Positions 24,292-31,888 of a DNA stretch of 49,316 bases are shown piece by piece (position 1 is the stretch's first letter; each line of letters opens with the position of its first letter). The DNA is taken from assembly GCF_001556045.1 (NCBI RefSeq), contig NZ_LSIC01000173.1, positions 1 to 49,316 on the forward strand, read 5' to 3'. The translations under genes and the position numbers were made by a program. Under the pieces are notes generated by a model that did not search any database, was not told where the DNA came from, and worked only from the letters and a program-made list of their open reading frames with translations. This DNA comes from Bradyrhizobium sp. CCH5-F6 (lineage in GTDB: Bacteria > Pseudomonadota > Alphaproteobacteria > Rhizobiales > Xanthobacteraceae).

Positions 24292-27045
24292 ATGGCAATT
24301 AACGACGGCTCCGCAAATGCTCCAATTGGAACGCCGCAGCTTCCGAGCTTGCTCGATTCCTACGGTGCGAACCGGCCCGGATGGAATGTCGCAGGTGTGG
24401 ATTACTACGTGGGGGTACCTCAGGGATTGACGCTGAAAAATCCGGCGACGATCTCGATGGCCGGGGTATCGGTGGATACGGCTAACCACATCGTCACGGT
24501 GACGGGCAGCAACGTCACGCTGTCCGGCTATGACTTCTCGCTCAACGGCGGGTGGGGCGTCGTTGTCCAGGGCGCCAATACGAAGATTCTTGATTCCAAC
24601 TTCAAGGTCGGGTCCAACGGCAACATGCCGATTTTGGCGACGGCGTCGTCTTCGAATCTGACGGTCATGTCCGTCACGATTGACGGCAGCAACAGCGGCA
24701 GCGTCAGTGGCCTCATTGAAAATCGTGGTTCGGGCACGCTGACCGTGGAGTATTCCTGGCTCAAGAATGCCGGGGGCGACATGGTTCAAATGCACAATGG
24801 CGGCAAGTCGGCCGGCCTTGTCCTGGAATATAACCTGATTCAGAACGCCGGAATGGCTCCTGGTGCGCACGGCGACTACACCGAGTTCATCGATGGACCG
24901 TTTACCGCCACCATCATGTACAACACCACCACCCAGAACGGGGGCGCGAGCCAGGGCTTCATGGTGGAGCCGGACATCGGCAGCAGCGCCGGCACCATCG
25001 TCTCGGGTGAAATCGGCAACAATACACTCACCGGCAGCGTCAACGCATTCACCGGCGTCACGGTGGCGGACATCCAGAATACGTTCACCATCCACGACAA
25101 CTACTTCGATCCGTCCAGCTCGTCCTCGGGACTGGCGTTCGGCGGTGTCCGGGGCGGTCCCAACGACTCCAGCGCCAAGTCGATCTATATCCACAACGTC
25201 AACATGAAGAACGGTGCCGTCCTTCAGGATGCAAATGCGCCGACATCGCCGACACCCACACCCCCGTCCGGCTCGGCTGCACCCACTATCGCCTCCTTCT
25301 CGAACGATAGCGGCATCGCTGGCGACGGCATCACGAACGACAGCACCCTCGAGCTGAAGGGCAAGGCGGCTGCCGGAAGCACGGTCAAGGTCTATGACGG
25401 CGGGACCCAGATCGGCTCGACGACTGCGGATTCGAGCGGGAATTGGGACTACATCACGAAGGTCCTGACTGACGCCAAGCATACGCTCACCGCAACGGCG
25501 ACCAATTCGTCCGGGCAGACCAGCGCGGCGTCGGCTGCGTTGGCAGTCACCATTGACACCAAGGCGCCGACTGCACCGACCATTGCCAGCAACAAGGTGA
25601 ACAGCGCCAATCAGGTGGTGATGTCGGGCAATGCGGAAGCGAGCAGCGTCGTAAAGGTGTTCGACGGCGCGACCCAGATCGGGACTGCGACCGCCAACAG
25701 CAGCGGCGTGTGGGCCTATACGTCCGCAGCCCTTGCGGTCGGTGCGCACAGCCTCACGGCAAAGGCAACGGACGCGGCAGGCAACACCAGCGTGGCGTCA
25801 ACCGTTGTCACGGCCAGCGTCACCTCGACGTCCCCCACCACGCCGACGTCGCCCACCACCCCGACGTCGCCCACTGCCGGCACGGTGATCGAGTCGGCCG
25901 GTGCGACGCGCCTCGTCGAGAGCGGCGACAAATACTACCTCAACAGCAGCACCGGGACGGGCCCGACGCTGAAGTACAAAGGCGTGGAGTTTGTCGAGGG
26001 GTCGGATCACACCTGGGCGCCGATCGGTGCGGAGAAGACAGCCACGGGCTATCAGGTCGTCTGGAAGGAGGCGAGCACGGGTCGATACACGGCGTGGAAC
26101 ACCGACAACAACGGCAACTACCTCTCCCACGTGGCCTTGAGCGGCGCGGTAGGCGGCACCGTGTCAGGTACGAGCTCTGCCCTCAAATCGCTGGAGACGA
26201 CCTTCCATCAGGACTTCAACGGCGACGGGCAGATCGGTGGGTCCACTACGTCCACTCCGACCACGCCAACCTCGCCGACCTCGCCAACCACACCGACGTC
26301 GCCGACTGCCGGCACGGTGATCGAATCGGCCGGTGCGACGCGCCTCGTTGAGAGTGGGGACAAATACTACCTCAACAGCAGCACCGGGACGGGCCCGACG
26401 CTGAAGTATAAGGGCGTGGAGTTTGTCGAAGGGTCAGATCACACCTGGGCCCCGATTGGTGCGGAGAAGACGGCCACCGGCTATCAGGTCGTCTGGAAGG
26501 AGGCGAGCACGGGTCAGTACACGGCGTGGAACACCGACAACAACGGAAACTACGTTTCCCACGTCAGCAGCCTCACCGGCTCCACGTCGGGCGGCACCGT
26601 GTCGGGCACGAGCTCGGGCCTCAAATCGCTCGAGACGAGCTTCCAGCAGGATCTGAACGGTGATGGACAGGTCGGCACTTCCAGCGTAACTGCCAGCGCG
26701 ACCGCGTTGTCCACGACCAGCACTCAGGTCGTCGCGACGTCGAGCCCGACCGGCAACGTACAGACGAGCACGTCGAAAGACGAAGTCTTCGTTGCCAGCA
26801 GCAAGGCCGATACGTTCTCGTTTGCTGCGAATTTCGGCAATGACGTCATCAAGGGCTTCGCTGCCAGCGGACCTGCTCACGACACGATCGAGTTCAGCAA
26901 GGGCGTGTTCGACAGCTTTGCGAGCGTTCTCTCCCACGCGGCCCAATCGGGCCAGGACGTCGTCATCGCGACGGGGAGTGATACCCTCACGCTGAAGAAC
27001 ACCAAGCTCGATTCCTTGAGCAGCCAGGACTTCCACTTCGCGTAG
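24292..27045 (+). CDS. Multidomain type I secretion substrate: beta-helix, Ig-like, two Trp-rich repeats, secretion tail
   Basis: A 917-residue protein without an N-terminal signal peptide. Residues 1-314 form a right-handed beta-helix, closely paralogous to the Sec-type protein at 19 kb. A Pro/Thr linker (315-326) leads to two bacterial Ig-like domains (about 327-512; APTIASFSNDSGIAG, then DTKAPTAPTIAS). Next come a TSPTTP-rich linker and two near-identical Trp-rich units (from 531 and 675) like PF07483 domains, each ending with an EF-hand-like DFNGDGQIG or DLNGDGQVG. The last 120 residues (FGNDVIKGF, then HDTIEFSKGVF, ending SSQDFHFA) look like the C-terminal signal region of type I substrates. 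AGGAG precedes ATG 24292. The genes for a PrtD-type transporter and adaptor follow, which fits. Likely a surface-acting enzyme or matrix protein. Confidence 0.9.
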   Translation: MAINDGSANAPIGTPQLPSLLDSYGANRPGWNVAGVDYYVGVPQGLTLKNPATISMAGVSVDTANHIVTVTGSNVTLSGYDFSLNGGWGVVVQGANTKILDSNFKVGSNGNMPILATASSSNLTVMSVTIDGSNSGSVSGLIENRGSGTLTVEYSWLKNAGGDMVQMHNGGKSAGLVLEYNLIQNAGMAPGAHGDYTEFIDGPFTATIMYNTTTQNGGASQGFMVEPDIGSSAGTIVSGEIGNNTLTGSVNAFTGVTVADIQNTFTIHDNYFDPSSSSSGLAFGGVRGGPNDSSAKSIYIHNVNMKNGAVLQDANAPTSPTPTPPSGSAAPTIASFSNDSGIAGDGITNDSTLELKGKAAAGSTVKVYDGGTQIGSTTADSSGNWDYITKVLTDAKHTLTATATNSSGQTSAASAALAVTIDTKAPTAPTIASNKVNSANQVVMSGNAEASSVVKVFDGATQIGTATANSSGVWAYTSAALAVGAHSLTAKATDAAGNTSVASTVVTASVTSTSPTTPTSPTTPTSPTAGTVIESAGATRLVESGDKYYLNSSTGTGPTLKYKGVEFVEGSDHTWAPIGAEKTATGYQVVWKEASTGRYTAWNTDNNGNYLSHVALSGAVGGTVSGTSSALKSLETTFHQDFNGDGQIGGSTTSTPTTPTSPTSPTTPTSPTAGTVIESAGATRLVESGDKYYLNSSTGTGPTLKYKGVEFVEGSDHTWAPIGAEKTATGYQVVWKEASTGQYTAWNTDNNGNYVSHVSSLTGSTSGGTVSGTSSGLKSLETSFQQDLNGDGQVGTSSVTASATALSTTSTQVVATSSPTGNVQTSTSKDEVFVASSKADTFSFAANFGNDVIKGFAASGPAHDTIEFSKGVFDSFASVLSHAAQSGQDVVIATGSDTLTLKNTKLDSLSSQDFHFA
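25861..26235 (+). repeat. Trp-rich coding repeat, copy 1
   Basis: A unit of about 375 bp in the type I substrate gene, offset 432 bp from copy 2. It encodes the stretch from TVIESAGATRLVESGDKYYL to DFNGDGQIGG. Base identity with copy 2 is high and many stretches are exactly identical, so this is a recent or homogenised in-frame duplication. Confidence 0.85.
26293..26667 (+). repeat. Trp-rich coding repeat, copy 2
   Basis: Second copy of the Trp-rich unit. Differences cluster near the end of the unit (NGNYVSHVSSLTGSTSGG against NGNYLSHVALSGAVGG). The intervening linkers (about 25828-25875 and 26250-26305) are short tandem Pro-Thr-Ser coding units that could vary in number between strains. Confidence 0.85.
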
Positions 27046-27139
27046 GAGTCGGGCGAACCACACAGGCTAGTATTCAACAACTGCCTCGGAGGGCTCTTGG
27101 GGGAGTCCCCGGCGCAGGCGGGATTGAAGGGCGGGTGTC

Positions 27140-29077
27140 ATGACTGACGTTGGACGGCGGGGGGTGATCCCCCCGCCTGCGAATCTTTATCGAATCCCAC
27201 TTATTGTGCATTTGTCAGGACTATGGTCGGCCGGACGGCAGTGGGCCGGCGACGCGGAATTGCCGACGGGGCGGCTGGCCGGTTGGGCGAGGCGTTTGGT
27301 TGAAGCCCTCCGGCAGAAGATATTCGCTGATCGCCTGCGGGCGACGGAGGATTATGAGGGGCCGCAGTCGGAGATGTCGGCATTCCTGCGGTCTTGCCGC
27401 AGGATATTCTGGGCTCTCGCGGCCTTCAGCGGAATGAGCAATCTGCTCATGCTCACCGGTTCGTTCTTCATGCTGCAGGTCTATGATCGGGTGCTGCCCG
27501 GGCGCAGCATACCGACCTTGGTGGCCTTGATGGTTCTGGCCACGGTCCTTTACCTGTTTCAGGGTGGGCTCGATTTGGTCCGAAGCAGGATCTGCGTGCG
27601 GGTCGGCCGGTACTTTGATGAAAGGCTCGGCATTCGCATATTCGACGCGCTCGTTCGCCTGCCTTTGAAGACCAGGGCCGATGGCGACGGCCTGCAGCCG
27701 GTGCGGGACCTCGACCAGGTCCGCAGCTTCCTGTCGAGCGGCGGGCCGACTGCGCTGTTCGATCTGCCCTGGATGCCGATCTATCTGGGCGTTTGCTTTC
27801 TCTTCCACTTCTGGATCGGCGTCACTGCGCTGGCCGGCGCGCTGGTGCTCGTCGGCATTACGATCCTCACGGAAGCCCGGACGCGCGGACCGGCGAAGGC
27901 GTCCTCGCGTCTCGCAGTCTCGCGAACGGCACTGGCGCTCGAAGGCCGACGAAATGCCGAGGTTCTGCAAGCCATGGGCATGCGGCAGCAGGCGGCGTTG
28001 CGTTGGCGGGATGTCAACGCGAAGTATCTCGCGGCCCATGAGCGAGCCAGCGATGTCGCGAGCGGGCTCGGGGGCGCCTCCAAGATCTTCCGGGCGATCC
28101 TGCAATCGCTGGTTCTTGCCGTTGGCGCAGTCCTCGTCATCAACCAGGAATCGACGGCCGGCATCATCATTGCCGGATCGATCCTGACCGCGCGGGCCTT
28201 GGCGCCCGTCGAAATGGCGATTGCGAACTGGAAAGGGTTCGTTGCTGCGCGGCAATCGGGACAACGGCTCGATTCGTTGCTGAAGCTCCTGCCCGGCGAG
28301 GAGGAGCGGTTGGCATTGCCGCCTCCTGTTGAAACTCTCACGGTCGAGAATCTCTATATTGGCGCTCCAAACTCGGAGAGGCCCACCGTCAGTGACGTCT
28401 CGTTCCAGCTGCGGAGCGGGCAGGCGGTCGGCATCATTGGACCGAGCGGATCCGGCAAATCGACGCTGGCACGCGCGCTGGTGGGGGTGTGGCCGGGCAT
28501 TCGAGGCCGGATCCGGCTGGACAATGCCGCGCTCGATCACTGGTCTTCCGACGCCCTCGGCAAGCACATTGGCTATCTTCCCCAGGACGTCGAATTGTTC
28601 GACGGCAGCATCGCGATGAACATTGCGAGATTCGACCCGCAGGCAACCGCCGCCGTCGTCCTGGAGGCCGCGCGTGCCGCCGGCGCGCACGACCTCGTCC
28701 TCTCCCTTCCGGACGGCTACAGCACGAAGATCGGCGAGGGTGGGCTGGCGCTGTCGGCAGGGCAGCGGCAGCGTATCGGGCTCGCGCGTGCCTTCTACGG
28801 CAAACCGTTCCTGGTCGTGCTCGATGAGCCCTCCTCCAATCTCGACGCCGACGGCGAGGAGGCGTTGACAGAGGCGATCCTGAACGTGCGTCGCCGCGGC
28901 GGGATCGTCGTCGTTGTCGCCCATCGCCCGAAGGCGCTTGAAGCCGTCGATCATGTCCTGTGCCTCGGGGAAGGCAAGGTTCAGTCTTTCGGCAAGAGAG
29001 AGGAGGTCCTCAGGAAGGTCTTGCGGAATCCCGTACCGCTCAAGGTCGTGGCGGAAGCCCATGGAGGCGGCCGATGA
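27140..29077 (+). CDS. Type I secretion ABC transporter/permease, PrtD family
   Basis: A 645-residue inner-membrane exporter. Transmembrane segments begin at FWALAAFSGMSNLLMLTGSF with the family's FMLQVYDRVLPGRSIPTLVA, then six helices to about residue 370. The ATPase domain has Walker A GPSGSGKST (434-442), signature LSAGQRQR (from about 538) and Walker B FLVVLDEPSSNLD. It would power export of the adjacent 917-residue protein. Start is uncertain: ATG 27140 follows AAGGGCGGG, but a strong hairpin lies just inside, and ATG 27374 begins nearer the usual PrtD N-terminus. Codon use between the two still looks coding. The stop overlaps the adaptor start (ATGA). Confidence 0.92.
   Translation: MTDVGRRGVIPPPANLYRIPLIVHLSGLWSAGRQWAGDAELPTGRLAGWARRLVEALRQKIFADRLRATEDYEGPQSEMSAFLRSCRRIFWALAAFSGMSNLLMLTGSFFMLQVYDRVLPGRSIPTLVALMVLATVLYLFQGGLDLVRSRICVRVGRYFDERLGIRIFDALVRLPLKTRADGDGLQPVRDLDQVRSFLSSGGPTALFDLPWMPIYLGVCFLFHFWIGVTALAGALVLVGITILTEARTRGPAKASSRLAVSRTALALEGRRNAEVLQAMGMRQQAALRWRDVNAKYLAAHERASDVASGLGGASKIFRAILQSLVLAVGAVLVINQESTAGIIIAGSILTARALAPVEMAIANWKGFVAARQSGQRLDSLLKLLPGEEERLALPPPVETLTVENLYIGAPNSERPTVSDVSFQLRSGQAVGIIGPSGSGKSTLARALVGVWPGIRGRIRLDNAALDHWSSDALGKHIGYLPQDVELFDGSIAMNIARFDPQATAAVVLEAARAAGAHDLVLSLPDGYSTKIGEGGLALSAGQRQRIGLARAFYGKPFLVVLDEPSSNLDADGEEALTEAILNVRRRGGIVVVVAHRPKALEAVDHVLCLGEGKVQSFGKREEVLRKVLRNPVPLKVVAEAHGGGR
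27156..27177 (+). terminator. Strong GC hairpin between substrate and transporter genes
   Basis: GGCGGGGGG (27156-27164), loop TGAT, then CCCCCCGCC (27169-27177): a perfect 9-bp stem. It is followed only loosely by T-rich sequence, so it may be a weak terminator or attenuator, or a structure limiting translation. It lies between the substrate gene and most of the transporter gene, which would keep transporter levels low, as is known between hlyA and hlyB. Confidence 0.5.
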
Positions 29078-30387
29078 GCAGCCAGGTGTCACCGGCGATG
29101 CAATCCATCCAGCGTTACATGCTCGTCGGTATGATCATGTTCGGTGTGGTGACGTTCGGGATCGGCGGTTGGGCGACGACGAGCCAATTGTCCGGCGCGG
29201 TGATCGCCCAAGGCGTGGTCGTGGTGGATTCGAGCGTCAAGAAGGTCCAGCACGCCACCGGTGGGATCGTGGGCGAGTTGCGCGTGCGCCAGGGCGATCG
29301 GGTCAATGCAGGCGACGTCTTGATCCGCCTCGACGAGACCCAGACGCTCGCGAATGCGACGATCGTCACCAATAGCATCGATGAGCTGCTCGCGCGGCAG
29401 GCTCGGCTCGAGGCCGAGCGCGATGGTGCCGAGCAGGTCGTGTTTCCCAAGGTGCTGCTCGACCGCGCCAGGGAGAACAACTCCGAGGCGAGCCGTGCGA
29501 TGACGGCGGAGCGGAAGCTGTTCGACCTTCGTCGTCAGGCGAGGAGCGGCCAGAAGGCGCAGTTGCAGGAGAAGAGCGCGCAGCTGGAAAACGAGATCAA
29601 GGGCTATACGGGGCAGACCGAGGCAAAGCAGAAGGAAGTCGAATTCATTCGGCAGGAGCTGGAGGGCGTGCGCAGCCTCTGGCAGAAGAATCTGGTGCCG
29701 ATCACGCGGCTCAACTCCCTCGAGCGCGACTCCGCCCGCATCGAAGGCGAGCGCAGCCAGCTCGCAGGAATGATCGCGCAGTCCAAGGGCAAGATCTCCG
29801 AAATCGGGCTTCAGATCATTCAGATCGACCAGGATCTGCGGACGGAGGTCGGCAAGGACCTGATAGAAACGCGGTCGAAACTCTCCGAGCTGGGCGAACG
29901 CAAAACCGCGGCGGTCGATCAGCTGAACCGAATCGATATCAGGGCACCGCAATCCGGCCGCGTCCACGAGCTTAGCGTCCACACCGTCGGGGGGGTCATC
30001 TCGCCCGGCGAGCAGATCATGCTGATCGTGCCTGACGCGGACTCGCTCGCGGTCGAGGTCAAGATCGCACCGCGCGACATCGATCAGGTCTATGTCGGGC
30101 AGACAGCGACCATGCGGTTCGCAGCGTTCAACCAGAAGACCACGCCCGAAATCGACGGGGAGGTCAGCATGGTCTCGGCAGACATCACGCAGGATCAGCG
30201 CGCCGGCACCAGTTACTACACGGGCCGCGTCCTGCTGAAGCCGGAAGAGCTGGCGAAACTCGGCTCGGCCAAGCTGCTGCCCGGCATGCCGGTCGAGGTC
30301 TTCATCAAGACGGCAGGTCGGACCGCGCTCTCATACTTGCTCAAGCCGCTGCAGGATCAGGCGGGGCGCGCGTTCAAGGAGCGTTGA
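29074..30387 (+). CDS. HlyD-family type I secretion periplasmic adaptor
   Basis: A 437-residue adaptor for the PrtD-type transporter. One membrane segment near residues 16-36 (MLVGMIMFGVVTFGIGGWAT), then AQGVVVVDSSVKKVQHATGG and VRQGDRVNAGDVLIRLDETQ as the lipoyl half. A long coiled-coil hairpin follows (about 100-290), with the second lipoyl half IDIRAPQSGRVHELSVHTVG and the C-terminal LPGMPVEVFIKTAGRTALSY and LKPL tail typical of PrtE/HlyD. GGAGGCGG precedes ATG 29074, which overlaps the transporter stop. No outer-membrane TolC-like gene follows; the NodT-like protein at 47.4 kb belongs to another operon. Confidence 0.94.
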   Translation: MSSQVSPAMQSIQRYMLVGMIMFGVVTFGIGGWATTSQLSGAVIAQGVVVVDSSVKKVQHATGGIVGELRVRQGDRVNAGDVLIRLDETQTLANATIVTNSIDELLARQARLEAERDGAEQVVFPKVLLDRARENNSEASRAMTAERKLFDLRRQARSGQKAQLQEKSAQLENEIKGYTGQTEAKQKEVEFIRQELEGVRSLWQKNLVPITRLNSLERDSARIEGERSQLAGMIAQSKGKISEIGLQIIQIDQDLRTEVGKDLIETRSKLSELGERKTAAVDQLNRIDIRAPQSGRVHELSVHTVGGVISPGEQIMLIVPDADSLAVEVKIAPRDIDQVYVGQTATMRFAAFNQKTTPEIDGEVSMVSADITQDQRAGTSYYTGRVLLKPEELAKLGSAKLLPGMPVEVFIKTAGRTALSYLLKPLQDQAGRAFKER

Positions 30388-30841
30388 GTTGGTGCAGGAT
30401 GGCTGCAGCGCTCGACTGCATGTGTTCGGGACCGGCGCCTTTCCCCTGGGCGTCGGTGTTGCGACCAGGCCCTGACGGCTCGGCCGGGCGGTCGCAGGCA
30501 AAGGGCGTGGGCCTGCCGGTCCGACTGGGGCCTGTCTCAACCCGGGCCGGTGTCTGCGATCTGGTTTGAAGGATTGGCCGCAGCATGCTGGTCATCAACG
30601 GGCCGCTGGAAATCGGGTGGAAGGAACGTGATGAGATCGTCCTCCCGATCAACTGTAGTAGATCGCGCGCCCTTCGATGGCTCGACCGCGCTGGATGCTC
30701 GTTGCCGGCAGGAGAGACGATGGGATGCTCGAACGATCGTCCGCTCAGGACATCCATGCGCCTGGCGTGAAGGCTCATTGCGACCACGAAGCCGAGTATC
30801 GAAGCTTCAGCTCCCAGAATGACGAGTAGCTCGACTGGCAT
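30374..30841 (-). CDS. Possible small membrane-anchored hypothetical protein
   Basis: A 155-residue reverse-strand frame not recognised as a known family. It opens MPVELLVILGAEASILGFVV, a credible membrane helix followed by basic residues, and the rest is hydrophilic. An AT-rich block upstream on its strand (about 30885-30935) could be its promoter. It overlaps the adaptor gene's last codons by 14 bp in convergence. The tail shows GC-rich, low-complexity composition, so either a shorter gene or no gene is possible. Confidence 0.35.
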   Translation of the reverse strand: MPVELLVILGAEASILGFVVAMSLHARRMDVLSGRSFEHPIVSPAGNEHPARSSHRRARDLLQLIGRTISSRSFHPISSGPLMTSMLRPILQTRSQTPARVETGPSRTGRPTPFACDRPAEPSGPGRNTDAQGKGAGPEHMQSSAAAILHQLNAP

Positions 30842-31213
30842 GTGATCGGTCCTGCCCGAGAAAGCCCGCTGGCGCTTTCTCGCTCCAGTAAATTATTAAA
30901 TCAACGATAAATTATACGCGCATAGAATAATCATCCGCCACTCCGCGGCGCGAGGCCTGTGCCCCGCCGCGTTTCGACGCACCTCCACATCAGAAGCAAG
31001 CGGCGCCGATCGCGGTTTCGCTGCATCCATCCTTCCCCATTCGTGTCTGCAAGGCGCTACCGGCGTGACTGCCGTGTCTCCAGCGATGGCCTATTTAATG
31101 GCGTTGCCATTTAAATAAAACAGAGTTAAATAAATTAAATGGTTTTGTGGGCTGGCGGGCGCGCCCGCGCCGGGCCGGCCGACACTGTGTGGCGTTCGAA
31201 GGGGGATCGGCAG
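30842..31213. promoter_or_regulatory. AT-rich control region of the cysteine peptidase gene, with inverted repeat
   Basis: This 372-bp gap has two AT islands (about 30888-30935 and 31090-31141). The second contains a near-perfect inverted repeat: TATTTAATGGC (31092-31102), loop GTT, GCCATTTAAATA (31106-31117), with one extra A in the right arm. It is followed by AGTTAAATAAATTAAAT. This looks like an operator or promoter for the gene at 31214. Between the islands the sequence is GC-rich without a gene I can support. Confidence 0.5.
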
Positions 31214-31828
31214 ATGCAGCGAACCTCGGGCCCGGCGATTGCGGTAGCCATGTTGATCGTGATCGGGGGCGTTCAGTGGGCGCGAGCGGCATTGCTCCCC
31301 ATGGCAAGGGGGCCCCAAGCGAACCTTGCACGCATCGAGCTCGGGCGCCCGGTTCTTCCACCCCTTACTTACACGATGTTCTGCCTGCGCTATGAGGCCG
31401 AATGTCGCCCGCGGGGCTCCTTCCGCGGCGGGCCGATACGGCTGACCGAAAAGCGATGGACAGACCTGCGGGAGATCAATCGCACCGTCAATCTGGCGAT
31501 AGAGCCGGCTCGCAACGAGCACGGTCTAGAGGGGGAGGCATGGACCATCAATCCCGCTCGTGGCGATTGCAACGATTACGCCGTGAGCAAGCGCCACGAA
31601 TTGCTCCGGCGCGGCTGGCCGTCCCGCGTCCTCCTGTTGAGCGAAGTGGCTATTGGTTCCGGCGAACATCATCTGGTGCTGCTCGTGCGCACGAGTAGCG
31701 GCGACTTCGTGCTCGACAATCTCACGCCACAAGTCAAGCCGTGGTCGCGGACGCCCTATCGCTGGCTTCGCGTGCAAAGCCCGGGTCGTGGCGGGCTCTG
31801 GGCCACGGTTGGGCGCGAAGGGGTGTAA
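31214..31828 (+). CDS. Transglutaminase-like cysteine peptidase (BTLCP, LapG-like)
   Basis: A 204-residue periplasmic protease of the bacterial transglutaminase-like cysteine peptidase family (PF06035). A signal peptide/anchor spans about residues 8-26. The catalytic triad is visible: Cys 119 in GDCNDYAVSKRHELL, His 153 in EHHLVLLV and Asp 168 in FVLDNL. The TMFCLRYEAEC stretch is typical of rhizobial members. LapG, the best-known relative, cleaves type I-secreted adhesins from the cell surface, so its place after a type I module is suggestive. No LapD-like receptor is in the window. ATG 31214 is preferred over a start at 31139 because it begins the signal peptide. Confidence 0.88.
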   Translation: MQRTSGPAIAVAMLIVIGGVQWARAALLPMARGPQANLARIELGRPVLPPLTYTMFCLRYEAECRPRGSFRGGPIRLTEKRWTDLREINRTVNLAIEPARNEHGLEGEAWTINPARGDCNDYAVSKRHELLRRGWPSRVLLLSEVAIGSGEHHLVLLVRTSSGDFVLDNLTPQVKPWSRTPYRWLRVQSPGRGGLWATVGREGV

Positions 31829-31888
31829 CGTATCAGGGCTGGTGTGTTGAGCCTTGGCTTGCCGGAAGGCTTGCGCCTACTCATGAGC

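Noticed and set aside
23908..25749. Long reverse open frame opposite the secreted beta-helix gene
   Set aside because: It mirrors codon structure of the forward gene, whose domains are clear; only its last part in the gap (about 23908-24245) is independent, and that shows no start or motif.
25828..26305. Short tandem Pro-Thr-Ser units considered as a CRISPR-like array
   Set aside because: The repeats are in-frame coding linkers with very short units and no spacers.
27221..29092. Long reverse open frame opposite the PrtD-type transporter
   Set aside because: Shadow of a firmly identified ABC transporter gene.
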